Notes: generated by a model not told the origin, from the sequence alone. 64,000 nt of DNA from Sciurus carolinensis (GCF_902686445.1 NC_062213.1:58105268-58169267), one strand, 5' to 3'. Numbered from the stretch's first letter, positions 48,021 to 60,736 are shown. Translations and numbers: made by a program.

Positions 48021-49214
48021 TATATGTTGCTTTTAGAAAGATACCACTTTGGGGACTAAGCAGGAGGATAAACGGCTTCCCATGTTTTCCAACAGAATCA
48101 GTATTTGAAGAATATTTGAGTGCACTGTGTAAACAGAAAAACAGCTGCAAATTTAAATTAAGGCATGCCTACAACAGAGGTGCTTTACCAAGAAACAAAG
48201 ACAAAATTTACTCTCTTCAAATTCATACACACCCTAAAGGAATATTTATGATAGCAATTTTGTCAGATTCTAAGATCTTGTTGATTTAACTCCATATTGC
48301 TTATCACTGGCCAATAATTCAAGTAAAGATTATGTTCCTAACACTTGAAATAAATATTCATGAGGGCTTTACCCTCAACTTTAGAAACTATTCTTTAACT
48401 CAGGTGCCTTTTACATTACCATATGGCAAAGGCTTCTATGATATAATAAGCATTGTTTCTCTGAAAATACTGTATGTTTTATATATGAAAAAATCTTGGA
48501 AATACACAACATTCTCGGCGCTTATATTAGCACATTATGAGACTTGTTTGATAATCTAGGGCACAAACTTAAGATCAAAATCATATCAACTGCATGGATT
48601 TCATTAGCTCATACTTGGTGGCATTTTCTATAATTTTTCTTAAATTAACTGAAAAGAAAAATAATCTTGCCCTAGTTAATTTTGAGACAATATTCCAAGT
48701 GAGGATTGTAGAAAAAGGAATTAAAAAATACCAAGTGTTATTTTTTGTTTCTAAATATTTTAGTTCTCAATTCAAAATAAAAATTCTAGAGTCTCTGTAA
48801 TCCTATTTCAAAAGGACTACGGTCTTCCTTTTTGCTTTAATGTGCATAAAGAAATGAAATTCTATTATTGGTATTAAGTTGTTTTTCATAACCATGGTAG
48901 CAGGATCATATGTTAAAACCTTGCATTTTATTAAACATTTATTTATTTTATGTTCAATATATGAATTAGTGACATCCAGTAATGTCAAACATTTCTGGCC
49001 CTCAGCACTGTTTTATCTTTATGCATCTAAGTTTTTGCAGATACCTAAAAGAACATAATTTTGTAACTGAAATGTATTTACAATGACATTTTGGGAAATT
49101 TTACAAGCCTTGAGTTAGTTGGATACCCAAAAGTGTAATAGGATCAGAGCTTAGAAATAATTCTTTCGCTTCAACCATGTTGTTGCTTGTGGCAGGAGTT
49201 TCTTCTTTTTTAAG
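48021..49214. other. No feature recognised
   Basis: AT-rich. Frames at 48332-48559, 48594-48800 and 48803-48988 are chance-like. Confidence 0.4.
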
Positions 49215-49690
49215 CTAAATAAATATTCTATTTTTTGTATAGACCACATTTCTTTTATTGATTTAAATACTGATGAACTATTAGGTTGTTTTCATATCTT
49301 GACTATTATGAATAATGTTGCAATAAACCTGAGGTAAATATCTCTATGCATGTTACACAATGGAGTATCCTGATTTTGATTTTTAAAACACATTAGGCTA
49401 AGTGAAATACACTAGTCTCAGAAGGACAAACGTTACATGATTTCACTTCTACGAGATATCTAAAATATTCAAATTCATAGGAACAGAGAGTAGCATGCTC
49501 ATTACCAGAGGCTAGAGCAAGGGAGAAACATGGAGTTGTTATTCAATCAGTATAAAGTTTCAGCTATGCAAGATGAAAAAGTTATAGAGAACTGCTGTAT
49601 AATATTGTGCCTACAATTAACAATATTGCATTGCATATGTCAAAAAATTTTAATAGGTTAGATCTCATGTTGTGTTCTTTTTATAATTTT
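49215..49690 (+). mobile_element. Old L1 with 5' inversion
   Basis: 49215-49388 is antisense ORF2 (AACTATTAGGTTGTTTTCATATCTTGACTATTATGAATAATGTTGCAATAAACCTG). From about 49390 it is sense (ACATTAGGCTAAGTGAAATACAC ... CAGAAGGACAAACGTTACATGATTTCACTTCTACGAG), continuing into 3' UTR to 49690. A plus-strand insertion with an inverted 5' part. Confidence 0.8.
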
Positions 49691-49711
49691 TTTAAAAATC
49701 CTATAAATAAA

Positions 49712-49905
49712 TTGGTCATGGTGGTGCATGTCTGTAATACCAAGGACTGGGGAGGCTGAGGAAGAAAGATAGCAAATTTGAGGCCAGCCTCAGCAACTTA
49801 CTGAGTCCCTGTCTCAAAACAAACTAGAAAGATCTAGGGCTGTGACTCAGTGGTAGAGGAAACTGGGTTCAATACTCAGTACTTGAAAAAAAAAATAAAG
49901 AAAGA
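49712..49905 (+). mobile_element. B1-ID chimeric SINE
   Basis: B1 half (GGTCATGGTGGTGCATGTCTGTAATACC, GGGGAGGCTGAGG, GAGGCCAGCCTCAGCAAC, GTCCCTGTCTCAAAA) followed by a shortened ID half (GGGCTGTGACTCAGTGGTAGAGG ... GGGTTCAATACTCAGTAC) and an A-rich tail. Confidence 0.92.
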
Positions 49906-52134
49906 AACTTGTAAACAAATGCTTTTGGGAATAATAACATAAAAATACAGTTAAAAGAAATATCTAACATATAATAGTGTTACAGAAATAATGAAGACAT
50001 ACAACCAATGCAGAAGTCTGCATTTCCCCATTCATTAAATAAACACCTTTGTAGGCTAGTCATTGTAGGCTATTAAAAAAAAAAGTGTTTAAAAAAAAGT
50101 ATTTAAAAAAAAAAGGAAAAGATAGTTATGCCTGTTATATTTCTCCACGTTAAACAATGGAAGAGTATATGAGTTATAATATTTAATCTGTTTATTTTGT
50201 TAAAGTATCCTTTAACACATGAGAAATGTTCTTGAAAACTAATATTTTCACTTTTTCATTTGATACTAATAATCATTAACTAATATTAATAAAGTTTAAT
50301 AAAATAGTATCATTTCTTACACGAGTTTATAAGTTTTTTAAGTTCAAGGTCTTAGTTGTATTGATTTATCTGTGTACTTTTGGAGCTGAAAAAAGAACAT
50401 GTGGCCAAGAAATTTAGGTGGACAAGAACTATGTTGAGTGTACAGGGTAGGATCAATTGAAATATTTTTACAATTTTAGTTAAACAACAGAAAACATTCA
50501 CTTCCTTAAAACTTCTCACTGAAATAAATGGTACATGCTAATTCATACACAGATTGCAAACTTTACACATGATCAGTCACTGCAGTCATGCTCATTTTTT
50601 CCATAATGTTAGATAAGTATACATACATACATGAATATTGTATATATACATATATATATAATGTTTAAACTAAACTTTGGAAAACTGGAAAATTGTTTAT
50701 GGTAATCATTTAATAAAAGCATGTAAAATTAAATTATCTGCTAGAGATAAACATAAGTAAAAAAGATTATAAGACTCCAATTCTTGAAATAGTTTTGATC
50801 TACAGTTATAATTGACTATTCTTTGAACTCTAAAAAGTGTAATTCCTCCTCCATTTTTCACCTTTTAATATAGGCAGCCATGTATCTACTTTTAAACTAT
50901 TAGTCTTTTTTTCTGAAAAGTTTAAGACCAGATGGAAAGACTATGGTAGTCTATAAAGCTCTCAAGGATGCGAATAATGTGTGGGTGCGCCCCTTTATTA
51001 GAGACCAGAGAATGAAAAGTATATGACTCATTATAAAAGAAGAAAAGGGGGAAAAATAGGAGTAATTCTTAGCAAAAGTAATTTTTAATATTTATACACA
51101 ATTCCAAAATTAATCTCTGATAAACTAAGAAGTGAAAAATTCTGGAGACAACTCATTTGAAAGTAAATTTTGACTTTACAACACGTGTTCACATCACTTA
51201 GTCTAAATGCGTATTTACAGTAAAAATACTGGTGCTCTGGATCAGAACATGATGCCACAACATCTACTCTGCTGCTCTTCTGTACACTGATTCAATGTTT
51301 TCACTTTAAAATCTGAAAAGTTGTGAATTCAAACAATTCTTACTCTCAAGGATTGCAGATGAGGTATTATAGACTTCTCTAACTACATAACAGATTTATT
51401 TCTCTGCTCCCTGACTTTCATTAATTCCCACTCATTCATTCTTCTAAGATTTTTCTTTTTCCAGTTCTCTGATCTTCCACCAAATTGATCACTTCTTTTT
51501 CTTTAAAGTGTACCAGCATCTTTTGTGTATGTGTATAGATGAATATGTGGTGTTGGCTAGGAGTTTGGAGACATATTTTATAAGAATATACCTCATTTTT
51601 TTTCCCCAAAATTCCTTTTAGATCTTGTGATCAGCAGTGTAGTAAGGAAGTGTGGTGTTTCTTTTCTGAGTAATGAGATTTCCCCCTCAAGTAGCACTGT
51701 GCTTATGTGGGATTCTTTGATGTAAGTGCATAAAAACATGTGCAAAATCTGATGTTTTTCTGATATATTCTTCCAAATCCATGAGAAATAGAAAAACATC
51801 ACAATGGTAAATGAAAAAATAATTGGGACAACCTTAAACTGTGGTGGCTCCTCTGCTATATCCAGATATATTTCTAAGTTTTGAAGTCTACCGCAAGATT
51901 TCTTTAAATGCAACAGGATCTTAAAATGCTAGTTATCATAGCTACTAGAAAACTATTTTGTAGCATCTATAATGTGCATGCACTGTGATTTCTGAGAAGC
52001 ATCAAGATGGAAAGGGTTTTCAAGATTATATATGGTCTTACCTCCGTATGCTTAGAAAACTTCTGAGTTCATTTGTTCCTGAGCCCCTCAAGTTCAGTAA
52101 TTGAATACTGACTGTTCTTTCTAACTGAATTATG
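49906..52134. other. No gene; A-rich and AT tracts
   Basis: A-rich tracts at 50073-50115 and an AT/TACA tract at 50618-50662. The 106-aa minus frame at 51593-51913 has no known motif. Confidence 0.4.
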
Positions 52135-52300
52135 TGGTACATTTATTAATTTCTGTCTCTCACTGTCTTTATTTTTAACTCAGATATAAATATAGCAATA
52201 TTGTTTAATGATATGGTTGTTAGGAAAACTAAAGTTCTCAAAAGAGGTTCAGGTTTGTCCTAAGCACTCAGTAAACATTAGCATTTATGTTAGTGTAGTG
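52135..52300 (+). mobile_element. MIR SINE
   Basis: MIR 3' half ending TCCTAAGCACTCAGTAAACATTAGCATTTATG, preceded by diverged CTGTCTCTCACTGTCTTTATTTTTAACTCAG. Confidence 0.65.
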
Positions 52301-53385
52301 TAGATTTCACTGTTTCATTACCTTGCAGAAAAGATTACTATTGGGTAGTACGAATCAATTCACCCAAATGAGAGGTGGAGAAGAAGAAGGTAAAATTGAG
52401 CATTTTTAACAATATTCTGAATGCTTGGGGTACTTGCTTCTTATGAAACTTACAAAGCAGCAGATAAGACAGATATGATATAATAGTAATTATGTGGTGT
52501 GACTATTCTGATGGTCAACAATACACCTGAGAAATATATGTTAATTTTATTTTAGATAAGGGCAAGTATGTAAGATAATAGATAAGAGCTGATGGATGGA
52601 TAGACAGATATGAATTATATTAAGCTATGTGACTATATTTTCAGATTCAAATAAAAGAACATTTGATAAAGAGATATATACATGTTAAAACAGGTAATTA
52701 TGAATGCAATGAATTTCATCTGCTGTAATTACAGTTCTCATTGTCAACATGCAGGATTTCCTAGCAACCTTATATAGTGTACCTGCTGAAAGTTCTCTGT
52801 ATTTGACAAAATAAATAAAGGCCAATATATTTCTTTAAAAAGTTAACTGTATCCAACATTGCCAAACACTGCAAAGCACCACCTTACAGGGGTAACATTC
52901 AAGTTGATTAATATAATATTTTCTCTCACAAGTGGAATTATGTCACTATAATTCAAAGATACTGATGAAGAAGTAATGGCTAAAGTGAGATTTTTGACAA
53001 CTGGCAATATAGCCATATCATATAGATCATTTCTGTTATGTTTTGTCAAAGAATCTTAAATTTTTCCCTATCTAAACTTTCACAAACACAAATAATAGAT
53101 CTCTTTCCATATTCTCTGCAATAACATTTGCAGTAAATTTAATTTATAATACTATACCAAGTATCCAGTGCTATACTGTCATTGAGATTATTGAAATGAT
53201 AGTTCTGCTAGATAATCTATCAATCCAAATGGCAGAACTTGAACCAATCTCGTCTATATTAAAATTACCTTCCCTGTAAGAAACCTATAATTCTTTTTCT
53301 TTCTTTCACAATTTTGCCTCTGTTTTCAGTTTATGAATAATTGCTTTTCTACTGATCAAAAACAAATTCTAGTGTACTAGATACA
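52301..53385. other. No feature recognised
   Basis: AT-rich; possibly a faint MIR at 53150-53250 (GGCAGAACTTGAACCAATCTC). No gene is supported. Confidence 0.4.
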
Positions 53386-53386
53386 C

Positions 53387-53637
53387 TGTCATTGATCACC
53401 ATAAGCACTAATGCATGAATAAAATATGTTTATGTTTCAGACTAAAGCTGACATCTCCATAATGAGACCTCATGCACAACCTAGGACATTGCTATCCTTT
53501 TACGTAGGGAGGGAGATAACTTGTGCTGTATAAAAGTCAGGATTTGGGTAATAAAACACCAATGTGTTGCATACTCTCCTTCTATCAGTGTCTTCCTTGT
53601 CTGCTTTGATTTAATATAATACATCGATGACATTACT
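53387..53637 (+). mobile_element. Candidate LTR-like module, unassigned
   Basis: A short block with a TATA-like GTATAAAAG (53528-53536) and AATAAAA (53551-53557) about 15 bases later, then a CT/GT-rich stretch (TCCTTCTATCAGTGTCTTCC), as in U3-R-U5. Possible ends TGTCA (53387) and TGACA (about 53637) form a short inverted repeat. Flanking bases do not show a matching duplication, so the boundaries are speculative. Confidence 0.35.
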
Positions 53638-53761
53638 ATCAATTAATGTGTTGCCACCATGTGCAAATAGGACAAAAATTCTCCAGTTCTGTATTATTTT
53701 TGTTTGTAGTCCAGAGTGGCATTATAGTTTGCCTAGGATGATTAAGGATAGACTAATATAA

Positions 53762-53806
53762 AACATATATATTATATATATATAAAAAATATATTTATAT
53801 ATATTT
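53762..53806. repeat. AT-rich tract
   Basis: TATATA/AAATAT low complexity at the tail side of the following SINE. Confidence 0.85.
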
Positions 53807-53807
53807 T

Positions 53808-53994
53808 GAACTAGGGTTCAAACCCAGGGGTGTTTAACTACCCTAACCCTTTAATTTTTTTTTTTTTTTTTTCAATTTTGAGACAGGGTCTTACTAAATT
53901 GCTTAGGGCCTTGTTAATTTGCTGAAACTGGCTTTGAACTTGTGATCCTCCTGTCTCAGCTTCCTGAGCTGCTAGGATTATAGGCATGTGCTAT
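53808..53994 (-). mobile_element. B1-ID chimeric SINE, minus strand
   Basis: Plus-strand order is the ID half in reverse (TAGGGTTCAAACCCAGGGGTG ... CCCTAACCC), a T run (53855-53872), then the B1 half in reverse (TTTTGAGACAGGGTCTTACTAA, GATCCTCCTGTCTCAGCTTCCTGAG, GGATTATAGGCATGTGC). Confidence 0.93.
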
Positions 53995-55489
53995 TAATAC
54001 TCAGTAAAATAATATCAAAGATTTTTAAATCATTCTTTTTTATGATCTAAAATGATAGTTTTTTTTTTTGATTCTGGAAATTAGATTTAGGTACTGTCCT
54101 CTACAGGGGCATCAGTTGTGTTGGTTTTTACAAATCCTTATTAAGTAAGACAAAAGTCATGGACAGTTATCTCCAAACTGGAATTTATTTTCAGAATACT
54201 TGGGAATTCTGGAAAACCAAGCCTAAAATAAAGATGTAGATATGGCACTTAAACTGACTTTGCGGACCAAACTTACTGATATCCTTACCTAAGTCAGTTC
54301 TTTATTTGGTGTAACATGATCCTGGGAATTATAAATTCTAACTCAATCTACTTTGAATCCACCAATATTTAAAAATTTTTCAAAATGGAGAGAAAGTTGT
54401 TCCTCAAAAGACACTAGAAACAAACAAAAGATGATTGACAGTGGAAATCAACAGATTTTTCAAATAATACCTTGGTTTAAAAAATCAATTAAAATTCTTT
54501 TGTTTTAAAAAATTTAGGAGCAAATGATAGTACATATATGGTGGTGCCAGTTATGAAAGTATATGGGGAATCTTAAACTCTCAGTGGTATGGGTTGCGAT
54601 GTAAGTCTATCTAATTTTCTGAGAAGACACAAAAAGATGAATGCTCATGTAAACTAATAGGATGTTTCAGATATGTTTTACATTTGAACAATTTAGGCAA
54701 GACTAAAACATAAATAGGTCAAATGAGGAAAAATTATCAGGTTATTTTCCATTTATTAGATACAACAGATTGGTTAAAACTATCATTTCATTTTGTAACC
54801 TGTTCACATTACATAATACAAAACACAGCTGAATTTAGAAAGCAGTAAACAGGAGTTTTGTGGGAGAATAAACCAAAACATATGGTCGTGGGTGTTAGTG
54901 TTTTGACAAAGAAACAGATTGCCTTTTTTTTTTTTTTTTTTTTTTTTTTACAGTTTTACTTCAAAGCAGCTGATTCAATCTTAAGAGAAATTACTTCTAG
55001 AAGAAGATCCATGAATTCCTACTAGGTCAGGGGCTCTACTTCCAGCTCTGCAGCTGGTAGAAAGAAAAATAATGCTCAAGAAATGGAGTTTACATATGCA
55101 CCTGCTTTTATTGCTCCTGCTCAATTAAAAAGTATTAAACAAAAAATGTACTATCCCTGGGGGGAACGTAATAGAATTAAATAGCCAAGAAGCTGATTCT
55201 CCTTTGTTTCTTTGCAATCTAATTATATTTTTCAAATAGGTAATTCAATTGCATTGTACAAAATCAAAACAATATTAAAAGATAAAATTTAAAAGTTATA
55301 TGTTGTAACAGTTTTATTCAAATGTTAAACATATACTATTTACAGTATACACACATATAGACAAATAAATATAGTATATATACAGTCTCATTTTTTTGAT
55401 TGGTAGAGTAAAAATTTGATTTTTTTCTTTGCTTTAAAGAGTAGAGATAAAGTAGAACTATCTCCACATTCAGAATAGAGAAAACTAAT
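53995..55489. other. No gene; long T run
   Basis: AT-rich. A pure T run of about 25 bases at 54926-54949 with no clear SINE or processed-transcript body attached. Confidence 0.4.
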
Positions 55490-55800
55490 CAACTCATCAA
55501 CGAAAACTGCCCCACGATACCCCTCTGTACTCATAGTTTCTCTTCATTCCTACCCCCTGGGAACCACTGATCTGTTCTCTCTTTAAATTTTTCTCTTTTT
55601 AACAGTGTCTTCTAAATGGAATTTTGTATGTGTAACCTTTTGCTATTGTCTTCTTTTGCTCAGCATAATGCATTTGAGAGGCATCCAAATTACTGTATTT
55701 CATTAGCAATATTATGGGAATGCCTGATTCTCCAAAGCCTCACTAATATAGCATTTAGCCAAACTTTACTTTTTTATTCTTCTAGTTGTTTAGAGATAGT
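55490..55800 (-). mobile_element. Old L1 ORF2 fragment, minus strand
   Basis: Antisense of old L1: GGGAACCACTGATCTGTTCTCTC, TTCTAAATGGAATTTTGTATGTG, TTTTGCTCAGCATAATGCATTTGAGAGGCATCCAAATTACTGT, then GGGAATGCCTGATTCTCCAAAG. The middle part is deleted relative to the usual order. Confidence 0.7.
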
Positions 55801-56139
55801 TATGATACACTAAGAAAATAAACACTTTAGATAAAACGAATTCCTTACTTGTCTTTCAAAATTTATTAAAAATGCATACATGTTTTCATATGTACATACA
55901 TTTATGACTACTAAAGAGAAGTTGGAAAGGTCATGACAGGTCAAGCAAAAACTCTGGTACTTACTAACTCAATTTAGACCACTGTGTTTGAAAAATTGCT
56001 TTTATACAATGAAAAAAATACCCTGAAAAGCTTATAAAGCTCATTTATAAAATGAGTCTAATTTCATTCTGTGATTTGAACGACTTCACCAGGTCTATCA
56101 CCTATTCACTCATTGCTTTCCCAATGGTTTGTTTTATTT
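55801..56139. other. No feature recognised
   Basis: AT-rich unassigned sequence. Confidence 0.4.
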
Positions 56140-56218
56140 ATTTATTTAAATTTTGTAATATCTTCTTTATTGATATATATATTCACATAGCATACAGTTC
56201 ACCCATTTAAAGTGTATA
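56140..56218 (-). mobile_element. Old L1 3' fragment, minus strand
   Basis: ATTGATATATATATTCACATAGCATACAGTTCACCCATTTAAAGTGTATAATT is the antisense of an old L1 3' UTR segment. Confidence 0.55.
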
Positions 56219-56224
56219 ATTGGA

Positions 56225-56463
56225 ATACTTTTTATTTATTTGTTCTTTCTAGATATACATAACAGTTGAGTGTATTTGACATATTATACATACATAGAAT
56301 AAGTATAACTTGTTCCAATTAGTATCCCATTATGTGGTTGTAGATGATGTGGAGTTACATTGGTCATGTATTCATATATAAGGATAGGAAAGATATGTCC
56401 AATTCATTCTATTGTCTTTCCTATTCCATTCCCCTCCCTTCCCTTCATTCCCCTTTGTCTTGT
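56225..56463 (-). mobile_element. L1 3' UTR fragment, minus strand
   Basis: Reverse complement of the L1 3' end also present at 57465-57620. The antisense G-rich segment (AAGGGGAATGAAGGGAAGGG) and GGAAAGACAATAGAATGAATT align to 57465-57530. The T-rich left edge is the reversed tail. Heavily 5'-truncated. Confidence 0.8.
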
Positions 56464-57331
56464 ACTAGACAATAGTTTGTTTTATGTATATGAACCTGTA
56501 CATCCTATCTTTAATTACAAAAAGATAAATATTTTCTACTAAATATTATGCATACTTCAACTAAACTATATTTGTTCCTTACATCCTTGCTTTTTATTGA
56601 ATTGATTTGCTAATTATCTCCTTTTTCTGTTTTACTTTGCCTTAATAGAGAAAAAGTTCCAAGGAGGAAAATTGAAGTTCTGACTATTCTTCCCAACATA
56701 CAGACTTATATATCTAGGTCTTTATTTAAGTACTAGGTTCATGATGGTTAGAATAGATACATATTATACTTAAGATTTGATTTTCTTATTAGCCTTAAAT
56801 TCAATTTCTCAAAGGAACTCAGGGTGAAATTCTTTAATTCCACCTGTTTGTGTCCATAGTTCAGTGGTTCCAGGGTAACAAGATAGACAGCTCAAAAGGA
56901 CCTGGAGGCAATACAGCAAGATATATCACTTATTGTCAAAGTTTACCAAAAGATTAGCAATTGCTCCAAGAAGAGTTCAGTGGAGATAGACCAACAGCAC
57001 ATCCATACTCCAGGGGCTTCACCAAGTAGCATTCCTATCCCTCATGGTACTTTGTCCCATGGCAGTCTGCTGGCTAAGTAACACCTAGTCTTTCTGCAGA
57101 ACCCCTGGTTCCACACCCACCTCTATTCAGAGAGAACATTTTTTTAAGTTTTGCTGCAGAATCAGTTAAGTCATCAGCATTAGTTTTCTTGTATGACCAA
57201 CATTTCAAGGAGCAACTCTCCTGTTGTATGTGCAAGAGAGTAACATTCTACAGATAACACTAACTTGCCCTAGTTCATACGGTGCTTAAGAGAAAGCCAG
57301 CATCCTTTAAGACAATGTGCATCCACTGGTA
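56464..57331. other. No gene; unassigned old repeat likely
   Basis: 56790-57310 is less AT-rich than its surroundings and looks like a retroviral-LTR-type relic (antisense composition), but I cannot assign a family. Confidence 0.35.
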
Positions 57332-57690
57332 AATGGATAGATCTGGAGACTATCATGCTAGGTGAAATAAGCCAATCCCCCAAATCCAAAGGTCATATGT
57401 TTTCTCTAATATGTGAAAACTAACTCACAATGAAGAGATGGGAGATAGAAATTCAGTGGGTTAGACAAAGGGGGATGAAGGGAAGGGAGAGGTGACAGAA
57501 ATAGGAAAGACAATGGAATGAATTGAACATAAATTTCCTATGTACGTATACGAATACATCATAGTGAATCCTATGGTCATGTACATGCACAAGACTGGGA
57601 TCTTAATTAGAATAAGAGGTACTCTAAGTTTGTATAAATATATCAAAATAGATTCTACTGTCATGTATAACAAAAAAGAATAAGAACATT
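57332..57690 (+). mobile_element. 5'-truncated L1, plus strand
   Basis: Begins in the last codons of ORF2 (TGGAGACTATCATGCTAGGTGAAATAAGCC, compare 26220-26255), then a purine-rich 3' UTR (57468-57495) and an A-rich tail ending near 57690. Older than the 24.8-kb copy. Confidence 0.88.
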
Positions 57691-58954
57691 TACAAAGAAA
57701 ATATGATCTGTATCTGGACGCTCTGCCCTTGGCTTGCTGTCATTGTTCCCTCAACTTGGCTGGGTTTTTGGGGATGGAGAGGAGGCATTCAGAGACATGC
57801 TATTTTACTGTCCCCCTTTCCTTTAGTGACAATACACACCTTCTTGCTGATCTTACTCAATTTTGTTGTTGCTCTTACATTATTATTATATTAATTCATT
57901 ATTTATACAAAGTATAATTTCTATATGCATTAATTTCAAATATTTCAAGATTCCCTAATTCTTTTAAGTATTGAGTTTATATTTAACATTATGCTTTAAG
58001 GGTCACTATTATATCATATTAATGCATTATTTTGAGTTTCTTGAAAAAAATTATATAAAAATGCATTTATGAGCCTTATGTGAGAGTTACAGAAAACAAC
58101 TTTTTTTTTGACATAGGTCACTATATAAGAAATATTATACTTTGAAAGTGAAATAAAAATAGTATGCCCTATTATAAAAATGATTAAAAAGTTTCACATC
58201 AATTGTAGTACTAAAATATAATCATTATGATAACTCAAATTTAAGAATTTTTAAAAAATATGTATGTCAGACACAATTTCATGTGAGGTTTGAATAGTCA
58301 TATTATATTACTTTGATTTAAATCTTTTGGATCGTGTAAGTTACTAAAGTTTCAAATAAAATTGTTTTTAATTTACTCAGTATTGCTGATTTTAAACTTC
58401 GGAAGTACTTGAAGCAAAATTGTACACAATTAAAAAAAGAAACTCTGACTTTGTTTTCAGGTGCCTGGTTTATTGTATTTTCTGGTGCTATTAATTACAA
58501 ATTTATTTTATGGTATTCTAATATAAATTTGTCTTGGTTTTATGTAGGTGGGTTCTGAAAATAAATATAATTTCTGACTAGGTTTTTTTTTAAACAAAAG
58601 TATATGGAGGATGCAAAATCATTTCTTTTAGCAGTCAGAGGGGACACACTATACATGCTGCTTTGTACACTTAGTGTTGAATGAAAAGATGTAAGTGGCT
58701 TTGACAAATCACTCTGAGAAGAGTGATCCAAATGTATTAAGTTATAGGAAAGCAGTTTTATTACTTATGGTTTATTCATTTCACACATTTATATAATTGC
58801 ATGCCAATTATGTGCTAATATTATTCTAGGTTACTTGAAATCTGACTGAAATGCCACAGAAAGCTTGCCTGCAAGGAGAGAGAACACTTTCACAAACATA
58901 TAACAGTTTTCAGAAAGAATAACATTTTCAAAAACTGAAGCAATATGTTACACA
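57691..58954. other. No feature recognised
   Basis: AT-rich; two overlapping small frames at 57703-57917 are chance-like. Confidence 0.4.
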
Positions 58955-59075
58955 AATACTTATTGAGCATCTACTATGTTGTAATGACTGCATTTGTTGA
59001 TGAAAATGCAGAGACCTCAACCAAGGTCCCTACTTCTAAGAGGATCACAGTCTGGTGCAATTACAGAGGGAGAGC
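58955..59075 (-). mobile_element. L2-like LINE fragment
   Basis: ACTTATTGAGCATCTACTATGTTGTAATGACTGC, then CAAGGTCCCTACTTCTAAGAGGATCACAGTCTGG: the reverse complement of the L2 3' end. Confidence 0.75.
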
Positions 59076-59221
59076 TCAATAGAAAGTATTTATTAACTAT
59101 TATATTGTTTTATTACAAGGCATCCCCAAAAGGAAATGGGCTGACTTATATTGTAATGAGCAACTTGTCACTCATAAGCTGAATTATTACTTTTCAAGGC
59201 TATTGAAGTAATCCTATCTAA

Positions 59222-59455
59222 GGCAACACAGTACAAGGAATATTGCATTTGAAATAGAAGTGGTTTCTAATTCCCATTTGGCCACTTCATGGAGATATTA
59301 AAAGAGGAAAGTGACTCATTGAGCCTAAGTTTTGTCATTATCCTGTAAAAGGATAACGAAATCTGCTTTTTAAAACTATTGTATGAAAGATCCGAGATAA
59401 TACATGTTAAAGTATTTTGTGATCTGTAAAGGTATGCATAAATTTAAGATTTTAG
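59222..59455 (+). mobile_element. MIR SINE, nearly full length
   Basis: Covers the MIR order: CAACACAGTACAAGGAATATTGCATTTGAAATAGAAGTGG, then GGCCACTTCATGG, GTGACTCATTGAGCCTAAGTTTTGTCATTATCCTGTAAAAGGATAA, and GAGATAATACATGTTAAAGTATTTTG. Confidence 0.8.
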
Positions 59456-60599
59456 TGTTTCGTCATGAAGAAGGAAGTACCATTTGGGATGTTGAAGGCT
59501 AGATGAAATCCAGGTTCTCCTAAAACTAAAGCCCCACAAAACTAGAGCTGGAAGAGAGCTTACAAAAATGTTATCAAAATTCCACGTTTCACATGTTGAA
59601 AATGAAGGTAAATTAAATTATAGCGATTAAAGATGTCAAAGTTTGCATACACTAGTTAATGAATGAGAAGACCCCTGATGAATTATCTTTTCTTCTTTGT
59701 CTTCTCTCTAAAATAATTTAATGTCTGAAAGTTTATTTACTGAAGTATTATAACTTTTATTCCTACAGTACTCTTCTGGACTCATAAACAACACAGATAT
59801 GATACAATAAAAAATAATGGGGAAAATTTACACCTCATAAGATAACATTTCATAAATATTAGTATGAATATTTTTATTTTGATAGAATTTTAGAAGATGA
59901 CCAGTAAAAAAGATACTATACAGTATTTGACATATTTCATAACCGTCACCATTACAAAAGCAGTCATACTTGTAAGAAGGCATTTTAATGACTATTGAAT
60001 CCACATAATGATCATATATTTCTTCAATATTTTACACTTTTCAAAGAATTTGAGGCACACTATAAGAATGACACTACTGATTTTTTCAATATGAAATATC
60101 AAATTACAAATATTAACTTTAAAGTATGTCAATTCTCAGAAAAGTCAGAGTACACAGACATAATCATGTCAAATCATTAGCCAGTGTACATTTTAGGACT
60201 CTGAAAAGAAAATAATAGTATCTTATAAAAATGCATTTTTGCTACTACCTTTTCATGACATTTTACTGCTTTCAGGTAAAGGAGGAAAAGTTAAATATTA
60301 CACAATCAACAGAATTTAATTCTACTGAAGCTACCATTATATAAAACCACTAATACTTCAACCAACATTAGACACAATCAGAGGTTACCTGATAAAATTT
60401 AGATGAGTGAATATAATAATTTAAATTTATTTACCAACAGTTCTTAAAAGCTACAGAGGCAATATTATTAATTAGCAGCTAACAATGGAGTACTTTGCAA
60501 ATTTACTTGAAATTGGGCAGACAAGCATTTTAGAAAGAAAGAATCATCTTCAAGTACTCATTCTCTTTAGGGCAGACATTTTGAATAATTTTGCCACTT
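59456..60599. other. No feature recognised
   Basis: AT-rich unassigned sequence; the 61-aa frame at 59995-60180 has no motif. Confidence 0.4.
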
Positions 60600-60608
60600 A
60601 GACATTAA
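60600..60608. repeat. SINE target-site duplication, left
   Basis: AGACATTAA, repeated exactly at 60728-60736. Confidence 0.8.
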
Positions 60609-60727
60609 CTAGTACCAGTAGTCGTGTCACAGTACTGTATTCTCAGGTTACTTGAAAGGCAGAGGCAGGAGAATCTCCAGTTAGAGGCCAGCCTGGGCAA
60701 CATAGTGAGACTCTGTCTAAACCAAAA
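60609..60727 (+). mobile_element. B1/Alu-like (7SL) SINE
   Basis: 7SL-derived body only, with no ID half: TCACAGTACTGTATTCTCAGG, GGCAGAGGCAGGAGAATC, GAGGCCAGCCTGGGCAACATAGTGAGACTCTGTCT, followed by a very short A-rich tail. Flanked by a 9-bp duplication. Confidence 0.9.
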
Positions 60728-60736
60728 AGACATTAA
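60728..60736. repeat. SINE target-site duplication, right
   Basis: Exact copy of 60600-60608. Confidence 0.8.

Noticed and set aside
54926..54949. Long T run considered as the tail of a processed pseudogene
   Set aside because: No exon-like or retroposon body found next to it on the minus strand.
56225..57690. Inverted L1 ends considered as one twin-primed insertion
   Set aside because: Both arms contain the same 3' UTR, whereas twin priming joins different parts of one L1; more likely two separate insertions.
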